From Flavobacterium inviolabile (lineage in GTDB: Bacteria; Bacteroidota; Bacteroidia; Flavobacteriales; Flavobacteriaceae), in the NCBI RefSeq assembly GCF_013389455.1, contig NZ_CP058278.1, positions 3,224,001-3,288,000 on the forward strand: a DNA stretch of 64,000 nucleotides, read 5' to 3'. Both the position numbers and the translations under genes were made by a program. The notes beneath the pieces were generated by a model. It was not told where the DNA came from. It saw only the letters and a list, made by a program, of their open reading frames with translations, and searched no databases. Numbering within the stretch: position 1 is the stretch's first letter; the number at the start of each line of letters is the position of its first letter. Below, piece by piece: positions 7,986-15,900 of the stretch.

Positions 7986-10889
7986 TTAATCGGTTATCGC
8001 TTCATAAATCACTTTCTGAATATCTTCTCTTATATTCTCTTTGGAAAGTTTGTTTACCGTACTTTCCGGGAATGTTCTGTTTGAAAGGAAAACATATACA
8101 ATTTCCTTATCCGGATCGGCCCATGCCATGGTTCCGGTAAATCCGGTATGTCCGAAACTGGTCATCGACACACAGCCACAGGTTGGCCCTTCTTTTCCTA
8201 ATTGCGGTTTGTCAAATCCTATTCCTCTTCTATTTCCTTCTTTGCAAAAAGCACAGTTATTAAAATCGTCAAAGGTTTTTTCAGAGAAATACTGATGGTT
8301 TCCGTAGTTTCCTTTTTGAAGGTACATCTGCATCATTTTGGCCACATCAACCGCATTGGCAAACAATCCGGCATGTCCGGCTACACCATCCTGCATTGCC
8401 GCACCCATATCGTGAACATAGCCCTGAACTTTGGTGTAACGGTAGTATTTGTCAATCTCTGTTGGCGGAATAATATCCATATCCATTTTTCGCAACGGGT
8501 TATAGGTCATAGTGCTTGCTCCCAACGGTTTGTAGAAAGCGGCATCACTTAGCACATCCAATGTTTTATGGGTGGTTTTCTCCAAATAATCTTTAAGCAG
8601 GATAAACGAAAAGTCACTGTATTTGTATTCTTTTTTCGGCAACAATTTGCTCATCGCAATTCGTTTGATGATTGTGTCCGAATAGTCTTTTCTCAAATAC
8701 AGGTTTTCATCAACCTGAAGCGGAAATTCCGGGGAATACGTCAAACGGTAATATTTTTTGGAAGGGCGTTTGGTGCTGTCCAGCGTACTCTGATAAAAAG
8801 GGATCCATGCCTGAAAACGAGCCTGGTGCGTCAGCATGTCTTTTAAAGTAATGTTCTTTTTATCGGTATCGGCAAAAACCGGCAGCATTGTTCCCAGTTT
8901 AGCATCCATTTCCAGTTTTTTCTTATCGTACAACTGCATAACATTAGGCAATGTCGACAATATTTTCGTTAATGAAGCCAGATCATAGACATCCTGATTC
9001 GTTACCTTGTCGGTGTTTTTATAGTCGCGGTATCCAAACGATTTCTGGTAGAAAATTTTTCCTTTTCTGGCTACTACTATCTGTAATCCCGGTGTCATTT
9101 TTCCGTCGATTGCTTTTTGAGCGAGCTTGTCGATCTTAGCCAGGATGTACGGATTCATTCCCACATTTTGCGGTGTTGTAAATCCAAGACGGTTAATTTT
9201 GTTGGTTTTCAGTCCGTCGTTAACCTTAAATGCATTGTTAATCGAAACCGGAAGTTTTCCTTTGGCTCCGATTCCGCCAAAGATCACTTCTGCCGCTACC
9301 GTCTGCGCAATGTCATTATTCTGATACGCCAGCACTACTCCCTTAAAAACATCAAAGCTTTCAATGGACAGCAGCGTATACGGTTTTGCAAAAACGGTCA
9401 GGATCACATTATTACTACCGGCAAACAGGTTTAACAGGGATAGTTCCTTTGGCGTGAAATCATGTTTCTTCCAGGCACCGTCCGCTTTGTGGAATCCGAC
9501 AATTATTTTGTTGTAGTTTTTTAATTTATCCAGCATTAACGGAACAGAATCCAATGCGATTTCCGTGACCGGCGCATAGGTTCGCAACGTATTCAGGAAT
9601 GTTTCGTTCTTATCATCACCCAGTTTTATATAGGCGATGTTTTCATTTTCCAGCGCGCCAATCGGCAGTTCATTATCGGCATTTTTTAAAACCGTAATGG
9701 CATTTTCATACAGCTGGTAGTTTAAATCGTCAAACTCCGGCGCATTCAAATCGCTAACCAGGTTGTTTAAATCAATCGGTTTGTATTTGTTCAGCCCGAT
9801 TCTGTATTTGTATTTCAGGATCTTTTTTACCGAATATTCAATACGGTCATCGGATAAAATCGAGTCGTTGTATGCCTGGCAAAATTTTTCGATGGCAACC
9901 GGAACGTTTTCTGCAAATAACAAAACGTCGTTTCCGGCTAAAAAAGCTTCCAGATCAATATCGCCCGGCTGTTTGAAATTGCTGGCGCCTTTCATGTTCA
10001 GCGCATCGGTAAAAATCAATCCGTCGAAGCCCAGTTCTTTCTTCAGTACGTTTGTTACCACTTCATACGAAATAGAACTCGGATAATTCGGACGCGGTTC
10101 CAGGCTCGGCACATTTAAGTGGGCGACCATAACGCTGGAAAGTCCTTCCCTGAATAGTTTTTTATATGGGTAAAATTCAACATCTTCCAGTCGTTCTTTT
10201 GTAAAGTTTACGAGCGGCAGGGTGTAATGTGAGTCGTTTTCGGTAGCGCCGTGTCCGGGAAAGTGTTTTCCGGTGGCGTATACATTTTCGCTTTGAATAC
10301 CTTTCATCAGCGCCAATGCCCGTTTGGTTACATTTTCTTTGTTTTCCCCGAATGAACGGTTGCCGATAATAGGGTTACGGGGATTTGTATTGATATCCAG
10401 CACCGGTGCAAAATTGAAATGCAGTCCCATACGTTTTGCCTGTATGGCCATTTGCTGTCCCATTTTCTCTATCAGTTTTATATCCTGAATAGCACCCAAG
10501 GTCATATTCCACGGATAACGATAGGTAGAGTCCAGACGCATGCTCAATCCCCATTCGGCATCAATACCCATGAACAGCGGTACTTTGGATTTGGATTGGT
10601 AAAAGTTCGTTAGTCTTGCCTGACGCACCGGGCCACCCTGAAAAAAGATCAGTCCGCCTACTTTGTAGTCTGTAACGAGTTTTTCAACCGATTTCACATG
10701 CGCTGCATCTTTATTGGAATAAGCCGCTACCATGAAAAGTTGTCCCAGTTTTTCTTCAAAAGTCAATTGATTGTAGATACTATCCACCCAGGTTTTCTCA
10801 CGCTCTTCAGAAAAGTCTGAAACAGGTTTAGGGCTTTGAGCAAAGAGCAACTGACTGCAAAATAATATTAGAAAAACCGAATATCTCAT
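7986..10889 (-). CDS. Secreted fusion: glycoside hydrolase family 3 (NagZ-like) plus serine beta-lactamase/esterase domain
   Basis: The open frame reaches 11063, but the ATG at 10889 starts a signal peptide (MRYSVFLILFCSQLLFAQ), giving 967 residues. Residues about 30-370 are a GH3 catalytic domain of the beta-N-acetylhexosaminidase type: KHFPGHG (about 208-214), the DSH triad (219-221) and FTDALNM with likely nucleophile Asp295. A GH3-like second domain follows (about 390-560). Residues about 575-967 are a class C beta-lactamase-like domain with SLTK (Ser639/Lys642), YSD (about 757) and HTG near the C-terminus. The fusion suggests one periplasmic or surface enzyme acting on peptidoglycan fragments, with a hexosaminidase and a peptidase or esterase half. 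Both catalytic sets are intact. The substrate is inferred. It is followed by DUF1801 and bshA. Confidence 0.88.
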   Translation of the reverse strand: MRYSVFLILFCSQLLFAQSPKPVSDFSEEREKTWVDSIYNQLTFEEKLGQLFMVAAYSNKDAAHVKSVEKLVTDYKVGGLIFFQGGPVRQARLTNFYQSKSKVPLFMGIDAEWGLSMRLDSTYRYPWNMTLGAIQDIKLIEKMGQQMAIQAKRMGLHFNFAPVLDINTNPRNPIIGNRSFGENKENVTKRALALMKGIQSENVYATGKHFPGHGATENDSHYTLPLVNFTKERLEDVEFYPYKKLFREGLSSVMVAHLNVPSLEPRPNYPSSISYEVVTNVLKKELGFDGLIFTDALNMKGASNFKQPGDIDLEAFLAGNDVLLFAENVPVAIEKFCQAYNDSILSDDRIEYSVKKILKYKYRIGLNKYKPIDLNNLVSDLNAPEFDDLNYQLYENAITVLKNADNELPIGALENENIAYIKLGDDKNETFLNTLRTYAPVTEIALDSVPLMLDKLKNYNKIIVGFHKADGAWKKHDFTPKELSLLNLFAGSNNVILTVFAKPYTLLSIESFDVFKGVVLAYQNNDIAQTVAAEVIFGGIGAKGKLPVSINNAFKVNDGLKTNKINRLGFTTPQNVGMNPYILAKIDKLAQKAIDGKMTPGLQIVVARKGKIFYQKSFGYRDYKNTDKVTNQDVYDLASLTKILSTLPNVMQLYDKKKLEMDAKLGTMLPVFADTDKKNITLKDMLTHQARFQAWIPFYQSTLDSTKRPSKKYYRLTYSPEFPLQVDENLYLRKDYSDTIIKRIAMSKLLPKKEYKYSDFSFILLKDYLEKTTHKTLDVLSDAAFYKPLGASTMTYNPLRKMDMDIIPPTEIDKYYRYTKVQGYVHDMGAAMQDGVAGHAGLFANAVDVAKMMQMYLQKGNYGNHQYFSEKTFDDFNNCAFCKEGNRRGIGFDKPQLGKEGPTCGCVSMTSFGHTGFTGTMAWADPDKEIVYVFLSNRTFPESTVNKLSKENIREDIQKVIYEAITD

Positions 10890-10971
10890 TAACGTATTTT
10901 TTAAATAAATAAAATCATCATGCACAAATTGCCGCATGATGATTTTTAATATTAGTATTTTATTTTTTGTT

Positions 10972-11454
10972 TTAAAAGAAGCGGCTGTGCCAGCTTTCGC
11001 TAGCAGGAACTTCCCAAAAATCCTGCCATTCCCCAATGGTATTAACCAGATTATTAAAAACAATAGTGTTTTCGGAAACCGCTTTTTCCTTTGCCATTTT
11101 CTTAAACTCGATCAACGGTTTGTGAGCAATATGCTCGCCCAGTTTAAAAGTAACATTCATCTTGTCTAAAAGATCAACGCTGTACTTTTTCTCTAAATCC
11201 TGGATGAACTGAACCGAAGCATCAATGGAGCATCCTGTAGCGGATTGTTTTTCCTGATTAACGGCCAGTATAATGAAACGGTTATATCTGGTTACAAAGG
11301 AAGCTTCCAGTCCGGTTCCGTGTGCAGCCCAATTGCTGATAAAACCCTCAAGAGAAGCTTCTATTTCGGCAATTTCTTCTTCTGAGAATTTTCGGTTTGC
11401 CTGATAAATCCAGATTTTGGATTCTTCCGGCAAGGTATCAAAAGGTACATACAT
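10972..11454 (-). CDS. Conserved unknown protein (often mislabelled ABC transporter ATPase)
   Basis: A 160-residue cytoplasmic protein starting MYVPFDTLPEESKIWIYQ and ending SWHSRFF. It contains no Walker A, Walker B or ABC signature, so a label of ABC transporter ATPase, which I recall for relatives, has no support in this sequence. Predicted content is mixed alpha-beta with FKKMAKEKAVSEN as an amphipathic helix. It starts 2 nt after the CCG-domain gene, so a functional link to the Fe-S pair upstream is likely but unproved. Confidence 0.72.
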   Translation of the reverse strand: MYVPFDTLPEESKIWIYQANRKFSEEEIAEIEASLEGFISNWAAHGTGLEASFVTRYNRFIILAVNQEKQSATGCSIDASVQFIQDLEKKYSVDLLDKMNVTFKLGEHIAHKPLIEFKKMAKEKAVSENTIVFNNLVNTIGEWQDFWEVPASESWHSRFF

Positions 11455-11456
11455 AA

Positions 11457-12248
11457 TTATAAGTCTTTAGCATTAGCAATTAATTCTGCCACGTCCATAA
11501 CTTTGATTTCGTGTTCTTTTTCTTTAAACTTCACACCATCGGTCATCATTGTATTACAAAACGGGCAACCTGCTGCTATAATTTCAGGCTGGGTTTCAAG
11601 AGCATCTTCCGTACGCTCCACATTAATATCTTTGTTTCCTTTTTCAGGTTCTTTAAACATCTGTGCGCCACCGGCTCCGCAACATAGTCCGTTTGCACGG
11701 GAACGTTTCATCTCTACCAGTTCGGCATCCAGTTTCCGGATTAATTCACGGGGTGCTTCATAAACATTATTGGCACGTCCTAAATAGCACGGATCGTGGA
11801 ACGTAATTCTTTTTCCTTTGAATTGTCCTCCTTCAATAGTTAAACGCCCGTCGTCCAGAAGGGATTTTAAAAACTGCGTGTGGTGAACCACTTCATACGT
11901 TCCTCCAAGTCCCGGATATTCGTTTTTAATCGTATTGAAGCAATGCGGACAAGCCGTCACGACTTTCTTTACTTCATAGGCATTCATGACTTCGATATTC
12001 ATCATTGCCTGCATCTGGAACAGGAATTCGTTTCCGGCTCTTTTTGCAGGATCGCCGGTACAACTTTCTTCCGTACCTAAAACAGCAAAAGGAACATTCG
12101 CCTGGTTTAATATCTTTACAAATGCTTTTGTAATTTTTTTAGCTCTATCGTCAAAACTTCCTGAACACCCAACCCAGAAGAGCACTTCCGGCTGTTTGCC
12201 TTGGGCCATCATTTCGGCCATTGTAGGAACTACTAAATTTGCTGACAT
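11457..12248 (-). CDS. (Fe-S)-binding protein with two CCG domains (HdrB/LutA-like)
   Basis: A 263-residue protein with two cysteine-rich CCG-type domains. The first has FWVGCSGSFD, SCTGDP and CPHC; the second has DPCYLG, LCCGAGGAQMF and CPFC. This pattern binds a 4Fe-4S or noncubane cluster in heterodisulfide reductase subunit B, GlpC and LutA proteins. It is probably the soluble catalytic partner of the membrane 4Fe-4S protein encoded 42 nt upstream. The substrate is unknown; a quinone-linked dehydrogenase module is an inference. No signal peptide is present. Confidence 0.85.
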   Translation of the reverse strand: MSANLVVPTMAEMMAQGKQPEVLFWVGCSGSFDDRAKKITKAFVKILNQANVPFAVLGTEESCTGDPAKRAGNEFLFQMQAMMNIEVMNAYEVKKVVTACPHCFNTIKNEYPGLGGTYEVVHHTQFLKSLLDDGRLTIEGGQFKGKRITFHDPCYLGRANNVYEAPRELIRKLDAELVEMKRSRANGLCCGAGGAQMFKEPEKGNKDINVERTEDALETQPEIIAAGCPFCNTMMTDGVKFKEKEHEIKVMDVAELIANAKDL

Positions 12249-12290
12249 ATCTTTTATAATAGTTGCAAAACTTGCAATGTTGTTTTTAAA

Positions 12291-13619
12291 TTAATTTTCG
12301 TCTTTCCAGTTCAAACGGTCCATTTGGTTGTACTGCCAAGGCGCTCCGTTGTTTTCGATGTTGGTCATCATACTGTTCAGCTCTGTTGGTGCCGCACTTT
12401 GCTCCATCACCAGATATCTTCTCATATCCATAATAATGGAAAGCGGACTGATATTTACCGGGCATTCTTCCACACAGGCATTACAGGACGTACAAGCCCA
12501 TAATTCTTCTGTAGTGATGTAATCATTCAATAAGGATCTGCCATCCGGTATAAAAACACCTTTATTGGCATCAATATTTTTTCCAACTTCTTCCAGACGA
12601 TCACGCGTATCCATCATGATCTTTCTTGGTGATAGTTTTTTACCTGTCTGATTTGCCGGACAAGAAGACGTACAACGTCCGCATTCCGTACAGGTATAAG
12701 CGTTCATTAGCTGTACCCAGTTTAAATCCTGAACATCACTTGCCCCGAATTTAGAATGCACTGCCGTTTCGTCTGCCGGCGGTGCAGCAAAAGGATCGGC
12801 ATTTGGATCCATCATTAATTTTACTTCTTTGGTAACCGATTCCAGGTTGTCAAATTGCCCCTGAGGTTTTAAGTTCGCAAAATAGGTATTGGGGAAAGCC
12901 AACAGGATGTGCAAGTGTTTTGAGAAGTACAGGTAGTTCAGGAAGATCAGGATCCCAACGATGTGCAACCACCAGGCCGCTCTTTCAATTACCACTACTG
13001 CTCCTTCTGACATTCCGTTGAATATTGGCGCAATAAACTGCGATACCGGGAAAGCTCCCGCCTGACTGTAATGCCCCACTCCCAATGTTTGTAAATGCAG
13101 ATCGGCCGCATTTAAAACCAGGAATAAAACCATTAAAACGGTTTCAAAATACAGGATGTTGTTTGCATCGCTTTTTGGCCAGCCTTTTAAGTCGTTGCTG
13201 ATGAATCGCTTTAGCTTAACAATATTTCTTCTGATCCAGAACGTGACAATGGCAACGATTACCAATAATGCCAGTACTTCAAAAGAACCGATCAGGATGT
13301 TATAGAAAACGCCCAGAAAGGAGAAAACCCGGTGTGTTCCGAATAATCCGTCAATCAGAATTTCCAGCACTTCAATATTAATGATAATAAAGCCTAAATA
13401 AACTACTATATGCAGTGCACCGGCAATAGGTCTTTTAACCATTTTTGATTGTCCTAAAGCAATCATTGCCATGTTTCTCCATCGCTCTTTAGGATTATCA
13501 TATCGGTCTACATCCTGTCCTAATTTGATATTACGAATCAGTTTTTTTACATTTTTAGCAAAATAACCAATTCCTAATATAAGAATGATGGCAAATAGTA
13601 TATTGTCTAAATAACTCAT
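12291..13619 (-). CDS. Membrane 4Fe-4S dicluster protein (HdrC/GlpC-like electron carrier)
   Basis: A 442-residue membrane protein. Residues about 5-250 hold five or so hydrophobic helices with several membrane His residues (e.g. HIVVYLG, WWLHIVG, SKHLHILL) that could ligate heme b. The soluble C-terminal part has two cluster motifs, CTECGRCTSSCP (about 310-321) and CTSCNACVEECP (about 382-393). This layout moves electrons between a soluble reductase and the quinone pool. With the CCG protein downstream it forms a HdrDE-like two-component complex. The electron donor is not known. It lies 20 nt after the MCE gene. Confidence 0.83.
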   Translation of the reverse strand: MSYLDNILFAIILILGIGYFAKNVKKLIRNIKLGQDVDRYDNPKERWRNMAMIALGQSKMVKRPIAGALHIVVYLGFIIINIEVLEILIDGLFGTHRVFSFLGVFYNILIGSFEVLALLVIVAIVTFWIRRNIVKLKRFISNDLKGWPKSDANNILYFETVLMVLFLVLNAADLHLQTLGVGHYSQAGAFPVSQFIAPIFNGMSEGAVVVIERAAWWLHIVGILIFLNYLYFSKHLHILLAFPNTYFANLKPQGQFDNLESVTKEVKLMMDPNADPFAAPPADETAVHSKFGASDVQDLNWVQLMNAYTCTECGRCTSSCPANQTGKKLSPRKIMMDTRDRLEEVGKNIDANKGVFIPDGRSLLNDYITTEELWACTSCNACVEECPVNISPLSIIMDMRRYLVMEQSAAPTELNSMMTNIENNGAPWQYNQMDRLNWKDEN

Positions 13620-13639
13620 ATAAATAGTAATTAATGCTA

Positions 13640-14608
13640 TTATTTTTTATCTTCCGAATTAGCCTTTTCTTCTTCAGGGGCTACATAAGGCGCTGCCTTT
13701 TTACCAAATAAAGAGAAATGTACATATCGTTTAGGGTTCAACTTCATATCGCCAAGTAACAATTCCAATTGTTTGGAAGCACCTGCCAAGTTTTTATACA
13801 TGGCTTCGTCTTTTAACAATTTACCCATTGTTCCTTTTCCTGCCTGTAAATCCAGCATGATCTTGTCTACATTTGCCAATGTGGTTTCAAGATTTTTAAT
13901 TGTTTTTCCAAGGTTTGCTTTAGCCAGTGTATCGGACATTTTTGCAAAGTTGGTCGACACTTTATCAATATTGGTAATGGTATGATCCAGTTTTCCTTTG
14001 TTATCGGCTAATAATTTGTCAACATTAGCAGAAGCCGCACTAAAATGGGTCAGTGTTTTGTTTAGCTCCGCTACAGTACTTTTCAGGTTAGCCTGTGTAG
14101 CCGGGTCCAAAACGTTGTTTACACTGGTTAACATTACATCGGCATTTGCCAGAACTTTATCCAGTCTTTCCTGGATGGGTGCTAATTTATCTTCCAGTTT
14201 CGCTGTTAATCCCTGTTTTACATCTCCTTGTAAATAATCGCCGGATTGTGCTATGGAAGTATCTTTAAAGTTAGGAATAATAGCAATTTGTTTTCCACCG
14301 ATGAATCCCGGTTCGTAAATACTGGCAATACTGGACTTCGAAATAGCGAAATCATTTTTAATCTGCATTTCTACCAATAATTTCCCGGTATTTTTCTGAA
14401 TTTCGATACTGTTGATTTTACCAACCACCAATCCGTTGATCGTAATGGGTGCCGAAGGTGATAATCCTTCCACGTTGTCATATACTACATAAAAATTACG
14501 ATTGGAATCAAATAGGTTTTTACCTTTTAGAAAACTGTACCCCCATAAACATACTACGATTGAGGTAATGACTAAAATTGCCGTTTTTATTTCTCTTGTT
14601 ATTTTCAA
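13640..14608 (-). CDS. MlaD/MCE-family lipid-transport protein
   Basis: A 322-residue protein with one N-terminal membrane anchor (about residues 8-26) and a single MCE domain (about 35-115) including GLSPSAPITINGLVVGKI and IYEPGFIGGKQIAI. The rest is a long helical region with heptad-like repeats of NVDKLL and LAKANL type. MCE proteins form hexameric rings in the periplasm that carry lipids between membranes, usually with MlaE and MlaF. Those partners are not in the window. The last residues are charged. It lies 53 nt after the amidase gene and 20 nt before the 4Fe-4S gene, so co-transcription is likely. Confidence 0.87.
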   Translation of the reverse strand: MKITREIKTAILVITSIVVCLWGYSFLKGKNLFDSNRNFYVVYDNVEGLSPSAPITINGLVVGKINSIEIQKNTGKLLVEMQIKNDFAISKSSIASIYEPGFIGGKQIAIIPNFKDTSIAQSGDYLQGDVKQGLTAKLEDKLAPIQERLDKVLANADVMLTSVNNVLDPATQANLKSTVAELNKTLTHFSAASANVDKLLADNKGKLDHTITNIDKVSTNFAKMSDTLAKANLGKTIKNLETTLANVDKIMLDLQAGKGTMGKLLKDEAMYKNLAGASKQLELLLGDMKLNPKRYVHFSLFGKKAAPYVAPEEEKANSEDKK

Positions 14609-14661
14609 AATTCAATTATTTAATGAGCAAAATTAAAAATAAATATTTTCAATTACGGGAT

Positions 14662-15828
14662 TTATTTTAAGGCTTCCTGAATAGTGATCTTTTTACCGTC
14701 TTTGTAGGCAACAATAAATGCCGACGTAAATCCTTTATCCTTAGCTTGTGCTAAAAGTTCTTTTGCCTCAGAATGCTCCTTGGTTTGTCCGTAAAAATAT
14801 TTAATAATGTTCTTATCTTCTTCCATGGAAATATTGTTTAGTCCCTTAAAGTTACCGGGTACTAAATCCAATTTCTTTCCGCTGGCAGAGATCTGAACTT
14901 TAAAAACCACTCCTTTATTAGAAGCTACCGGTTTTATTTCTTTTTTAATTTCCTTAGTTACTTTAGCAGTGTCTACTTTTGTTTTGGTTTCTCTGGTATC
15001 TTTTTCTGCTACTTTAGAAGGTGTCGGTTTGTCCTCACGACCAACTGAAACACCCGGTACGAAGTATTCTTTTTTATAGCTCAGGATAGCATCACCAATG
15101 GCTTTTGCCAGATCTTCCTGTCCGTTATCCGAACTCAGGTAAGCGCCTTCTTCTTTATTGGACACGAATCCCATTTCGATCAAAACACGCGGCATGTAGA
15201 TTTTTCGCAATACTAAGAAACCGGCCTGTTTTACACCTCTGCTCTTTCTGCCCAGTCCGTTTTCAAATCCGTCCTGAATACGTGCAGCAAGGTCAATACT
15301 CTGTTCGATGTATTCTTCCTGTAAAAGTGTCATTCCAATTAATGATTCCGGAGAATTCGGATCGTAACCGTCATATTTCATCTTATAGTCACTCTCCATC
15401 GTCACTACGGCATTCTCCTTTTTCGCCACTTCCAAGTTCGAAGCGTTACGGGTAACCCCCATTACATAGGTTTCCGTTCCGGAAGCTACCGTATTTTTAT
15501 TGGCATTACAGTGGATTGACACAAAAATATTCGCATCATTTCTGTTTGCGATATTGGCTCTTTCATCCAATTCGATAAATACGTCGGTCTTACGGGTGTA
15601 AATAACCTGAATATTCGGGTCTTTCTCTAAGATCTTCCCTACTTTTAAGGCTACATTCAGAGCATTGTTTTTTTCTACAAATCCATGATAGACCGCACCG
15701 AAATCATTTCCTCCGTGACCGGGATCCAGAACTACTTTAAATTTCGAGTTATTTTGAGCAAATGCGACCTGAAAAAACAGTATCAAAAATAGTGAGCTTA
15801 TAAAATTAGTCTTGATGTTCCCTGTCAT
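14662..15828 (-). CDS. N-acetylmuramoyl-L-alanine amidase with C-terminal SPOR-like domain
   Basis: A 388-residue secreted zinc amidase (Amidase_3). The signal peptide covers residues about 1-24. Zinc and catalytic motifs are VVLDPGHGGNDFGA, the Glu in GFVEKNNALNVA, SIHCNAN and LIEMGFVSNKEE, all intact. It cleaves the bond between MurNAc and the peptide stem of peptidoglycan. A basic linker rich in K, T and E follows (about 255-300). The end (about 305-388) resembles a SPOR-like peptidoglycan-binding domain. It heads the minus-strand envelope/Fe-S block and is divergent from lptD. Confidence 0.9.
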   Translation of the reverse strand: MTGNIKTNFISSLFLILFFQVAFAQNNSKFKVVLDPGHGGNDFGAVYHGFVEKNNALNVALKVGKILEKDPNIQVIYTRKTDVFIELDERANIANRNDANIFVSIHCNANKNTVASGTETYVMGVTRNASNLEVAKKENAVVTMESDYKMKYDGYDPNSPESLIGMTLLQEEYIEQSIDLAARIQDGFENGLGRKSRGVKQAGFLVLRKIYMPRVLIEMGFVSNKEEGAYLSSDNGQEDLAKAIGDAILSYKKEYFVPGVSVGREDKPTPSKVAEKDTRETKTKVDTAKVTKEIKKEIKPVASNKGVVFKVQISASGKKLDLVPGNFKGLNNISMEEDKNIIKYFYGQTKEHSEAKELLAQAKDKGFTSAFIVAYKDGKKITIQEALK

Positions 15829-15873
15829 AGTCTTTGTAATTTATCGATAATGGTTATAATTTTATTAAATGCT

Positions 15874-15881
15874 TATTTTTG
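15874..15881 (+). promoter_or_regulatory. Predicted lptD -7 element
   Basis: TATTTTTG matches TAnnTTTG and lies 20 nt before the TTG start of lptD. No clear -33 partner is seen. Confidence 0.5.
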
Positions 15882-15900
15882 AGAAAAAATATATGTAAGT

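Noticed and set aside
10890..11063. Longer N-terminus for the GH3 fusion
   Set aside because: It would put 58 residues before a clean signal peptide and overlap the preceding gene.
10972..11454. ABC transporter ATPase label
   Set aside because: No Walker A, Walker B or signature motif is present.
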